Shown: one piece after another, positions 31,411 through 40,406 of the stretch
Layout: every line of letters begins with the position of its first letter
Position numbering within the stretch: position 1 is the stretch's first letter
Assembly: GCA_020854105.1 (NCBI GenBank)
Contig: JADZGB010000043.1
Span: 248,001-312,000, forward strand
Direction of reading: 5' to 3'
DNA length: 64,000 bases
DNA from: Burkholderiales bacterium
GTDB lineage: Bacteria > Pseudomonadota > Gammaproteobacteria > Burkholderiales > SHXO01
Notes under the pieces: generated by a model
Seen by the model: the letters and a program-made list of their open reading frames with translations, nothing else
What the model was told of the DNA's origin: nothing
Databases searched by the model: none
Translations under genes and position numbers: made by a program

Positions 31411-33981
31411 GTGCCTGAGTACACTCCGCATCGCGCCGGCAGGCGGTTCGCGACCACCGGCCTGCAGGGGCTGGACGCCATCCTCGGCGGCCTGCGCATG
31501 GGCGACAACGTGGTGTGGCGCGTCGGCAGCGTCGATGCCTATCGCACCTTCGTCGCGCCCTACGTGGCTGCGGCCAGCGCCGAGCGGCGCCGCATCGTCT
31601 ACATCCGCTTCGCCTCGCACGCGCCGGTGGTGGAAGCGGGCGCGGCCAGCGCCGTGCACGACCTGGACGCGCTCACCGGCTTCGAGTCGTTCACCGTGCG
31701 GCTGCACCGCATCATCGAGCAGGAAGGCAAGGACGTGTTCTACGTCTTCGACTGCCTGTCGGACCTGCTCGACGCCTGGGCCACCGACGCCATGATCGCC
31801 AGCTTCTTCCGGGTGACCTGCCCCTATCTGTTCACACTGGACACGGTGGCCTACTTCGCCCTGCGGCGCGGCGCGCATTCCTTCGACACCTCGGACAGCA
31901 TCCGCAGCACCACCCAGCTGCTGATCGACGTGCACGACGATGCCGGCGTCCTCTACCTGCACCCGCTCAAGGTGTGGGAGCGTTCCTCGCCCACCATGTT
32001 CCTGCCGCATCGTCACGACGACGGGCGCTTCACCCCGATCACGGTGAGCTGCGAGGCCACCGCGCTGTTCCAGCGCCTGCTGGGCGGGGCCGCGCCGCAC
32101 GCCGAACGGCGCTTGGATTCGTGGGAACGCCTGTTCATGCGCGCCGAGGCGCTGGCTGGTTCCGATGCGGTCGATCCGGAACGCCAGGGCATGGTGGCGC
32201 AGATGAGCCGCCTGCTGATCGGCCAGGACAGCCGCATCCTCGCGCTCGCGCACCGCTACCTGACGCTGGAGGACCTGCTGCGCATCAAGGCGCGCCTGAT
32301 CGGCACCGGCTTCATCGGCGGCAAGGCGGTGGGCATGCTGCTGGCGCGCGCCATCCTGCGCGCGGACGCAGGCGGCGGGTGGGACGACTTCCTGGAGGAG
32401 CACGACTCCTTCCACGTCGGCTCCGACCTGTTCCACTCGTTCATCGTCGAGAACGGCTGGTGGCGGCTGTTCATGTGGCAGCGCAGCGAGGCCGGCTACC
32501 TGCCGGGCGCGGCGCAGCTGCGCAGCCTGATCCTGCATGGCCAGTTCCCCGACTCGATCCTGCGCGAGTTCCAGAAGATGCTGGAGTACTTCGGCCAGTA
32601 TCCGATCATCGTGCGTTCCTCCAGCCTGCTGGAGGACGGCTTCGGCAATGCCTTCGCCGGCAAGTACGACAGCTTCTTCCGCGTCAACCAGGGCACGCCG
32701 CAGCAGCGCCTGAACGGGTTCGTCGATGCCGTGCGCCAGGTCTACGCCAGCACCTTGAGCGAGGAGGCGCTGCGCTACCGCCAGCAGCGCGGGCTGGCGC
32801 AGCGCGAGGAGCAGATGGCGCTGCTGGTGCAGCGCGTGTCCGGAACCTACTGCGGCGAATACGTGCTGCCGGCCTTCGCCGGCGTCGGCGTGTCGTACAA
32901 CACCTTCGTGTGGCGCCACGACATCGACCCGGCCGCGGGCATGCTGCGCATGGTGGTGGGCCTGGGCACGCGCGCGGTGGACCGGGTCGAAGGCGACTAT
33001 CCGCGCATCGTCGCGCTCGACCAGCCGCTGCTGGTGCCGCAGTCCGACCCGGAGGACCGCCGCCGCTTCACCCAGCACGACGTGGACGTGCTCGACACCG
33101 CCAGCAATGCGCCGCGCACGATCCCGGTCTCGGAGCTGCGCAGCCAGGAGCCGACGCTGCCGCTCGAGCAGTTTGCCGAACGCGACCGCGCCGGCTGGCT
33201 GGTGACCTTCGACCGCCTGCTGGCGCGCACCGGCTTCGCCGCCACCATGCGCCGGCTGCTGGCGACGCTGGAGCGGGCCTACGAGTATCCGGTCGACGTC
33301 GAGTTCGCCGCCACCTACGACAGCGACGGCGCGATGCGCCTGAACCTGATCCAGTGCCGGCCGCTGCAGACGCGCGGCGTGCAGTCCATGCGCGTCGACA
33401 TCCCGGACAGCGCGGACGCCGACACGCTCCTGCGCAGCCGCGGCAGTTTCATGGGCGGCAGCATCGTCCAGCCGATCGGGCGCGTGCTGGCGGTCGATCC
33501 GCTCGCCTTCACCGCCCTGCCGCTGTCGGACAAGTACGAGCTCGCGCGCCTGATCGGCCGCATCAACGCGCAGATCGTCGCCCGCGATGCGATTCCCACC
33601 CTGCTCCTGGGCCCCGGCCGCTGGGGCACTTCGACGCCGCGGCTGGGGGTGCCGGTGCGCTTCGCCGAGATCGACGCGATGAGCGCGATCGCCGAGGTCG
33701 CCTTCTCCGCCGGCGGCCTGCATCCGGAGCTGTCCTTCGGTACCCACTTCTTCCAGGATCTGGTGGAGACCGGCATCTTCTACGTGGGGCTCGATCCGGA
33801 GCGCTCCGGCTCCTTCCTCAACCTGGACCTGCTGCGCGCCCTGCCCGATCTGCTGCCCGCGCGCCTGCCGGAAGAGACGCTGCCGGCCGGCGCCCTGCGC
33901 CTGGTCGACCTTCCGCCGGACTACCGGCTCATGGCCGACATCGTCAGCCAGCGCGTGGTGTGCGGCGCGGGGCCGGACTGA
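31411..33981 (+). CDS. Degenerate RecA/KaiC-like domain fused to a PEP-synthase-type ATP-binding domain
   Basis: An 856-residue soluble protein of unknown function, GTG start. Residues 13-150 look like a RecA/KaiC domain (TTGLQGLDAILGGLRMGD; Walker-B-like VFYVFDCLSDLLDAW at 109-123). The P-loop itself is lost: VGSVDAYRTF replaces GxxGxGKT. Residues about 295-655 match the N-terminal ATP-binding domain of pyruvate phosphate dikinase/PEP synthase: GFIGGKAVGMLLA (300-312), IIVRSSSLLEDGFGNAFAGK (399-418) and LIQCRPLQ (646-653). There is no phosphohistidine domain and no PEP-binding TIM barrel. A C-terminal region with LLLGPGRWGTSTPRLGVPV follows. It may phosphorylate or bind a substrate other than pyruvate, but no function can be assigned from sequence. 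Confidence 0.8.
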   Translation: MPEYTPHRAGRRFATTGLQGLDAILGGLRMGDNVVWRVGSVDAYRTFVAPYVAAASAERRRIVYIRFASHAPVVEAGAASAVHDLDALTGFESFTVRLHRIIEQEGKDVFYVFDCLSDLLDAWATDAMIASFFRVTCPYLFTLDTVAYFALRRGAHSFDTSDSIRSTTQLLIDVHDDAGVLYLHPLKVWERSSPTMFLPHRHDDGRFTPITVSCEATALFQRLLGGAAPHAERRLDSWERLFMRAEALAGSDAVDPERQGMVAQMSRLLIGQDSRILALAHRYLTLEDLLRIKARLIGTGFIGGKAVGMLLARAILRADAGGGWDDFLEEHDSFHVGSDLFHSFIVENGWWRLFMWQRSEAGYLPGAAQLRSLILHGQFPDSILREFQKMLEYFGQYPIIVRSSSLLEDGFGNAFAGKYDSFFRVNQGTPQQRLNGFVDAVRQVYASTLSEEALRYRQQRGLAQREEQMALLVQRVSGTYCGEYVLPAFAGVGVSYNTFVWRHDIDPAAGMLRMVVGLGTRAVDRVEGDYPRIVALDQPLLVPQSDPEDRRRFTQHDVDVLDTASNAPRTIPVSELRSQEPTLPLEQFAERDRAGWLVTFDRLLARTGFAATMRRLLATLERAYEYPVDVEFAATYDSDGAMRLNLIQCRPLQTRGVQSMRVDIPDSADADTLLRSRGSFMGGSIVQPIGRVLAVDPLAFTALPLSDKYELARLIGRINAQIVARDAIPTLLLGPGRWGTSTPRLGVPVRFAEIDAMSAIAEVAFSAGGLHPELSFGTHFFQDLVETGIFYVGLDPERSGSFLNLDLLRALPDLLPARLPEETLPAGALRLVDLPPDYRLMADIVSQRVVCGAGPD

Positions 33982-35469
<1,488 letters not shown>

Positions 35470-35493
35470 GGCGGGACCCCGCCGATGCATCCA

Positions 35494-35517
35494 GGGAAGC
35501 TCTGATCAGAGCTTCCC
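35494..35517 (+). terminator. 24-bp perfect palindrome after gdhA
   Basis: Arms GGGAAGCTCTGA and TCAGAGCTTCCC without spacer, 25 bp past the gdhA stop. As RNA it forms a stem with a short loop, but no T-run follows. It could terminate gdhA (stop side) or be a dyad protein site. The remaining bases to 35705 show nothing. Confidence 0.5.
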
Positions 35518-35705
35518 AAGGGTCCGGCGCGCACTCGCACCGGACCTGTTCCACCGTCACTGTCCCTTCCGGTCCGGCCTAGAGAGCCTGGCCAGCCAGC
35601 GCCGTGCTCCCGGCTCGCCCAGCTTGCCGACCGAGCCGATCAGCGTCCCGTTCAATCTGGTCGCTCCGGCTTGCCTGGCACGGACGGGCCAGTTGTCAGC
35701 GGACC

Positions 35706-36650
35706 TTATTGTTCTGCAACGAAATGATGGACACATTGGGGCGATGAAAAATACTCTCGCGTTAGCTCCAGGAAGGTCTTGGTTTTCGATGAGATCCAGT
35801 CTTCGCTGCGGCTGGCGTAACCGACGAAGATCTCCGTGTTCGAACTGACGTTGGATAACGGCCGTGTAACGAGCCGATCGCCGGCGAAGGATCGATCCAC
35901 CATCGGCCGAAAGTGGGTCATACCGACGCCCAGGCCCTTGCCGATCAGCGCCCGTAGATTTTCGATCGTATTGGTCTCACAGGCGATCTGCGGAAAGCGG
36001 TTCAGGTGCTGGAAGTAAAGCAGCGAGATCTGAGTGATGTAGGGCTGGGACATCACGACCAGCGGGTGATCCAGGAGATCCTCGAGCGTAATGGTGCGCC
36101 GGCGTGCCAGCGGATGGGACGAGGACAACGTCACACAGGGGAGCGGGCGCATCAGCACCTCATACTCCAGCCATTTGGGCAGTATGGCGCTGTCGGTGCG
36201 AGGACGGATGCTGATGATGACATCGGCTTCGCCCTGACGAAGCAGATCCAGAGCCTGTTCCGGTAAGGCCTCGATGGTGCGCAGTTTCAACGACGGATAG
36301 CGCTTCATCACCATGACCGTCAGATAGGGCACGATGCACGCGGCCAGGGATTCGACGCAGGCGAGCACGAGTTCGCCGGAGATCGCGCCCAGATCGGACA
36401 TCCTCGCTTCCAGGTTGCGCATGTCTTGAAACAGCACCTCGCACATGTGCAGCAAGTGCTCGCCATCATTGGTCAATACGACGCCCTTGGCCCGTTCCCG
36501 GAAGAACAACTGGGTCTGGCATTGCCCTTCCAGCAACTCCACTGCACGAAAGATGGCCGACTTCGAGATGTGGATCTTCTCGGCTGCCCTGGAAAAGCTG
36601 CCATGTCGAGCGGTGGCGACGAAGTAGCTCAGGTGCTTGAGGTTCAGCAC
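35706..36650 (-). CDS. LysR-type transcriptional regulator
   Basis: A 314-residue LTTR. N-terminal winged helix-turn-helix (GSFSRAAEKIHISKSAIFRA, residues 17-36) and a two-lobed effector domain (about 90-300). It diverges from the dehydratase genes and two near-identical operator-like sites lie 15 and 71 bp upstream of its start, so it probably controls both itself and the 37.2-40.3 kb genes. The effector is unknown; a CoA ester or acid of the regulated pathway is a reasonable guess. Confidence 0.93.
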   Translation of the reverse strand: MLNLKHLSYFVATARHGSFSRAAEKIHISKSAIFRAVELLEGQCQTQLFFRERAKGVVLTNDGEHLLHMCEVLFQDMRNLEARMSDLGAISGELVLACVESLAACIVPYLTVMVMKRYPSLKLRTIEALPEQALDLLRQGEADVIISIRPRTDSAILPKWLEYEVLMRPLPCVTLSSSHPLARRRTITLEDLLDHPLVVMSQPYITQISLLYFQHLNRFPQIACETNTIENLRALIGKGLGVGMTHFRPMVDRSFAGDRLVTRPLSNVSSNTEIFVGYASRSEDWISSKTKTFLELTREYFSSPQCVHHFVAEQ

Positions 36651-36664
36651 TCTGCCCTCCTGAT

Positions 36665-36740
36665 ATGTTCTAGTTTCTAGACTACTACAGAAGAAATGTA
36701 CTCATCTTCAGGATTCGAGCATGTTCTAGGTTTTAGACTA
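36665..36740. promoter_or_regulatory. Two 20-bp operator-like direct repeats (putative LysR sites)
   Basis: ATGTTCTAGTTTCTAGACTA at 36665-36684 and ATGTTCTAGGTTTTAGACTA at 36721-36740 agree at 18 of 20 positions. Each contains an inverted repeat (TCTA...TAGA), the form of LysR-type binding sites. Start-to-start distance is 56 bp. The second is centred about 65 bp upstream of the start point expected from the candidate promoter at 36761-36789, the usual LTTR activation position. Confidence 0.8.
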
Positions 36741-36760
36741 GCTTAGGCGCAATTCACTAA

Positions 36761-36789
36761 TTTGCAGGACAGGGCACCAGCGCTAATGT
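36761..36789 (+). promoter_or_regulatory. Candidate promoter of the dehydratase genes
   Basis: TTTGCA (36761-36766), 17 bp, TAATGT (36784-36789). Both boxes are weak, as expected for an activated promoter, and the location fits LTTR activation from the 36721-36740 site. It implies a leader of about 360 nt. Confidence 0.35.
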
Positions 36790-37157
36790 ATTCACCGGTA
36801 AGCGAGAAAGCGGCATTCCACCGGTGCCTCGATCCGTTCTGACACCCGGATCACCCGAGGACAAAGGGGCAGTCCGTACGCGGTGGTGGGCCGGTAGACG
36901 CGAGCCATCTGGGTCGGAAGAGCGGGCGAGGGTTTCACGAGTACGGCAGCAGCGAGGTCTAGCACGTGGGTGTCTGTATCGTTGGCTGGCGGCATACGCC
37001 CTTCGGCAATTTGGAGTGCCGGGATCTGGAAGGCCTGATCACCAGCGCATGGACTGAGAAAAAGCGATTGCCGGCCAGGAGGCGGCTCACCACTTCGCAG
37101 ATGCAAGGATCGGGTGTGCCCGCATGCAGCCCCTGGTAACTCTACCCACGCTCACAG
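36790..37157. other. Gene-free leader region before the activase gene
   Basis: About 370 bp without a credible gene. A minus-strand open frame at 36792-37106 (104 codons) has no recognisable domain and no ribosome site. If transcription starts near 36796, this is an unusually long 5' leader; I could not identify a known riboswitch in it. Confidence 0.4.
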
Positions 37158-37952
37158 ATGGATAATTCAATGGTTTATTACGCTGGTGTCGATCTTGGCT
37201 CATTGGCAGCCAAGTGCGTCTTGATCGACGAAGACGGAAACTATGTATCCCAAGGGATCACTCCGACGGGAGCACGGGTGGTTACGGCAGCTGATACTGC
37301 CTTGAAAATGGCATTGGAAGATGCGGGGGTGACCTTGGATTCCATTGCATTCAAGATTGCTACCGGATATGGCCGCAAGCGTGCCGAGGCCAACCGAGAC
37401 GTGACGGAAATTACCTGTCATGCAGCCGGCGCGGTCCATCTCTTTCCGGGAACGCGAACCATCATCGACATTGGCGGACAGGACACGAAGGTCATTCGTG
37501 TCTCGCCGGACGGCGACGTCGAGAACTTCGCGATGAACGACAAGTGCGCCGCAGGGACAGGTCGCTTCCTCGAAGTCATGGCTCGGGCCCTGGAGGTCGA
37601 CATCGACGAACTCGGCCCGCTCTCGCTCGAATCCGACAACCCGCAGAAGATCAGCAGCTTCTGCACCGTGTTTGGCGAGTCGGAAGTCGTTTCCCACGTC
37701 GCCGGTGGCGCCGCGGCTGCCGACATCGCGCGCGGAATCCATGAGTCGGTCGCACACCGGGTCTCCGGCCTGGTCAAGCGAGTCGGCGTAGAAAACGAGC
37801 TGACCATGAGCGGCGGCGTCGCCCGTAACCCCGGCATGCGCAGCGCACTGTCGGCGGCGCTCTCCACACCGATCAACTTCCACGAAAACTCGCAGATCAT
37901 GGGCGCGCTCGGCGCGGCGCTGATCGCGCGGACCACGCACCAGCGGGCCTGA
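37158..37952 (+). CDS. BadF/BadG/HgdC-type ATPase: dehydratase/reductase activase
   Basis: A 264-residue ASKHA-fold ATPase. YYAGVDLGSLAAKCVLID (7-24) is the phosphate-1 motif, TIIDIGGQDTK (101-111) phosphate-2, and ELTMSGGVARNPGM the adenosine motif. Cys130 (DKCAAGTG) and Cys169 (SSFCTVF) are the ligands of the [4Fe-4S] cluster bridging the homodimer. Such activases use ATP to inject one low-potential electron into the partner enzyme and are oxygen-sensitive. Length matches HgdC. ATG codons at 37158 and 37170 are both possible; neither has a clear ribosome site. Two subunit genes follow at once. Confidence 0.93.
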   Translation: MDNSMVYYAGVDLGSLAAKCVLIDEDGNYVSQGITPTGARVVTAADTALKMALEDAGVTLDSIAFKIATGYGRKRAEANRDVTEITCHAAGAVHLFPGTRTIIDIGGQDTKVIRVSPDGDVENFAMNDKCAAGTGRFLEVMARALEVDIDELGPLSLESDNPQKISSFCTVFGESEVVSHVAGGAAAADIARGIHESVAHRVSGLVKRVGVENELTMSGGVARNPGMRSALSAALSTPINFHENSQIMGALGAALIARTTHQRA

Positions 37953-37969
37953 CGCTCTGGGAGGCGCAA

Positions 37970-39100
37970 ATGAACGATGCATACAAGGAGCTTCTCGCGA
38001 CCTGCAAGAGCGTGATCTCCAACCCGATGGCTTATGTCGCCGAGTGGAAAAGTAGAAATCCCGGCAAGAAGGCGGTCGGCTTTCTGCCGACCTATGTGCC
38101 GCTCGAGCCGATCTACGCTGCCGGGGGATTGCCGGTGGGCCTGTGGGGAAGCGACATCCCGGTCGCGGTGGCGGATGCCTACATTCAGCAATTCACCTGT
38201 TCGTTGGTTCGCTCCGTGACCGAGGAGGCATTCACGGGCATGTACGACGGGCTCGATGCGGTCTTGTTCCCGCCGATTTGCGACTCGCTGAAGCTGGTCG
38301 GAAGCAGCTGGGATCTCAACCTCTCCGGCAAGTTTCTCGTGGAGTTTGCCAATCTTCCCGAGCGGCTCGATGGCGCCGCGGCCGGAACCTACCTCGAGGC
38401 CGAGTTGCGCCGCGTCAGCAAGCGGATCAATGGCGAGTCGATCGAGGACCGGCACTTCCCGCAGGCGATCGCGCTGGTCAACAGGCTGCGCGAATCCATG
38501 GCCGGTTTCTGTACCTGGCGCAGCGCTCACCCGGTGCCATTTGCCGATGTCGCGGCCATCCTGAAGGCCGCCACCGTTCTCCATGCCGACGAGTACCGCA
38601 CCCTGGTGGACAAGGTGCTGTCGGTTGCCTCTGCCCCAGCCGAGCCGGTGCACGCAATTCCGATCGTCGTGACCGGCCTGTCCTGCCAGTTGCCTCACCC
38701 CGAAATGATGCGCTGCTTCGACGAGGCCGGCTTGTCCGTGGTTGCCGATGACCTGTTCCTGGGCTTGCGCGGCACGCCTGCCGTGGAAGAGAACGGCAAC
38801 CCCTACGCGAACATCGCGAAGTCCTACTGCAAATCCGCGCCGATGGCGATTCGTCATACCGAGCATGCCAAGCGGCACGAACAGATTCTGGAGCAGATCG
38901 AGCGCAACCGCGCGAAGGGCATCGTTTTCATGGTGCCGAAATTCTGCGAACCGGAATGGTTCGATCTTCGCTACCTGCAGGAAGAAATCAGGCAGCGAAG
39001 AATCCCGAACATCGTTCTCGATTTCGAGGAAGGTCTCGGTGCCACAGGGTCGCTGCAGACCCGTCTCTCGGCTTTTGCCGAAACCCTTTCCCTGAGGTGA
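37970..39100 (+). CDS. 2-hydroxyacyl-CoA dehydratase / BcrC-HgdB-type subunit
   Basis: A 376-residue subunit of the radical 2-hydroxyacyl-CoA dehydratase/benzoyl-CoA reductase family. Family landmarks: GFLPTYVPLEPIYAAGGLPV (37-56), Cys77 in AYIQQFTCSLVRS, Cys104 in FPPICDSLK, and Cys326 in PKFCEPEWFD, the three expected cluster ligands. Similarity of motif spacing is to the smaller subunit (BcrC, HgdB). GGGAGG lies before the ATG and the gene is 17 bp after the activase. The substrate cannot be told from sequence: both syn-elimination of water and aryl-CoA reduction occur in this family. Confidence 0.88.
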   Translation: MNDAYKELLATCKSVISNPMAYVAEWKSRNPGKKAVGFLPTYVPLEPIYAAGGLPVGLWGSDIPVAVADAYIQQFTCSLVRSVTEEAFTGMYDGLDAVLFPPICDSLKLVGSSWDLNLSGKFLVEFANLPERLDGAAAGTYLEAELRRVSKRINGESIEDRHFPQAIALVNRLRESMAGFCTWRSAHPVPFADVAAILKAATVLHADEYRTLVDKVLSVASAPAEPVHAIPIVVTGLSCQLPHPEMMRCFDEAGLSVVADDLFLGLRGTPAVEENGNPYANIAKSYCKSAPMAIRHTEHAKRHEQILEQIERNRAKGIVFMVPKFCEPEWFDLRYLQEEIRQRRIPNIVLDFEEGLGATGSLQTRLSAFAETLSLR

Positions 39101-39105
39101 ACCCC

Positions 39106-40335
39106 ATGTCACGGATGCCGCTGCAAGCGACTGCCTTAACGCAAAAACTCATGAAGGAGTATTACGCATCCTGCCGGGAGAGCCACGCGCGCGGCCGCAA
39201 GGTCGCGTGGTCCACGGTGATGATGCCGACCGAAATCCTCCTCGCCGCCGATATCGATGTGCTGTTTCCGGAAAACCAATCGGCGACCTGCGGAGCGAAG
39301 GGACTGGGACCCGAACTGTCCGAATTGGCCGAAGCGGCAGGGCTCTCGCAGGAGACCTGCTCGTATGTCCGATGCGACCTCGGCATCCGTAAGGGAGGTC
39401 AGAGTCCCTGGGGAGGGCTACCGGATCCGGACATTGTCTTTTGCGCGACTTCGAGCTGCACCACGGTCACGAAGTGGTATCAGGATCTGCGGCGCTTCTT
39501 TTCCTGTGAATTCGCGATGGTGGACATGCCGTTCAATTTCTCCGGCGAGATTACCGAGCATGCGGAGAACTACATCGTCGAGCAGCTCCAGGGGTGTATC
39601 CGCCAGATCGAAGCCCTGACCGGCAAACCTTACGATTACGAGCGTCTCGAGGAAGTCGTCGGACTTGCCCAGACAGCGCATGAATACTGGCGCAAGTGCC
39701 TGGAACTCGGCGCAACCAATCCTTCGCCCATCACCACGACCGACATCCTGGTCAACATGGGGCCGATCGTCTGTCTGCGCGGCACACAGGCCGCCATCGA
39801 CGTCTACGAGACCTTGTACGAAGAACTTCTGGAGCGCGTCCGTATCGGCTACGTCGCCGCCGGTCAGGAGCGCTTCCGCCTCGTCTGGGACAACATTCCG
39901 TTCTGGTTCGCCCTGGGGTCGACGGTGCGCCGCCTGTCGGCTCACGGCGCAGTGCTCGTTGGCGCCACCTACCTCTATCACTGGGTTCGCGATGTCGATC
40001 CGAAGGATCCGCTGCGTACCATGGGCCGCGCCTATTCAACCGCGATCACGATGAATCAGAGCATCGCGCACAAGATCACGAAGATCGGAAACATGCTCGA
40101 GCTCTATCAGGCAGACGGCTTGATCATCCACTCCAATCGCAGTTGCAAACCCGATTCCCTGGGCTCGCTCGACCTGAAGAGGGCGATCGAGGATCGCCTG
40201 AATATTCCCGTCCTGATGGTCGATGGGGACCACACGGACTCTCGGGCCGTTTCCGACGCGGTCGTACAAACCCGCATGGAAGCCTTCATCGAGTCGCTCG
40301 AGCAACGCAAATACGGTGGTCTGCAGCTCGCATGA
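39106..40335 (+). CDS. 2-hydroxyacyl-CoA dehydratase / BcrB-HgdA-type subunit
   Basis: A 409-residue partner subunit. It has TVMMPTEILLAADIDVLFPE (37-56), Cys62 in ATCGAKG, Cys85 in ETCSYVRC and Cys347 in SNRSCKPDS near VLMVDGDHTDSRAVSD, the conserved end motif of the larger subunit. I start it at the ATG 39106, five bases after the upstream stop, with GAGGTGA overlapping that stop; the frame is open further left only as a shadow of the preceding gene. With the activase it forms a complete two-component enzyme. No ferredoxin, CoA ligase or CoA transferase is adjacent. Confidence 0.88.
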   Translation: MSRMPLQATALTQKLMKEYYASCRESHARGRKVAWSTVMMPTEILLAADIDVLFPENQSATCGAKGLGPELSELAEAAGLSQETCSYVRCDLGIRKGGQSPWGGLPDPDIVFCATSSCTTVTKWYQDLRRFFSCEFAMVDMPFNFSGEITEHAENYIVEQLQGCIRQIEALTGKPYDYERLEEVVGLAQTAHEYWRKCLELGATNPSPITTTDILVNMGPIVCLRGTQAAIDVYETLYEELLERVRIGYVAAGQERFRLVWDNIPFWFALGSTVRRLSAHGAVLVGATYLYHWVRDVDPKDPLRTMGRAYSTAITMNQSIAHKITKIGNMLELYQADGLIIHSNRSCKPDSLGSLDLKRAIEDRLNIPVLMVDGDHTDSRAVSDAVVQTRMEAFIESLEQRKYGGLQLA

Positions 40336-40406
40336 GCGGCTGCCGGGAATAGATCAGACAACGAGAAGAGGATGGTCAGGAAATCGCCGACGGCCGCGCT
40401 GCACGG

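Noticed and set aside
36792..37106. A 104-codon minus-strand frame in the leader of the dehydratase operon
   Set aside because: No ribosome site, no recognisable similarity and atypical composition. I kept it only as a note; it could be a gene relic but cannot be supported.
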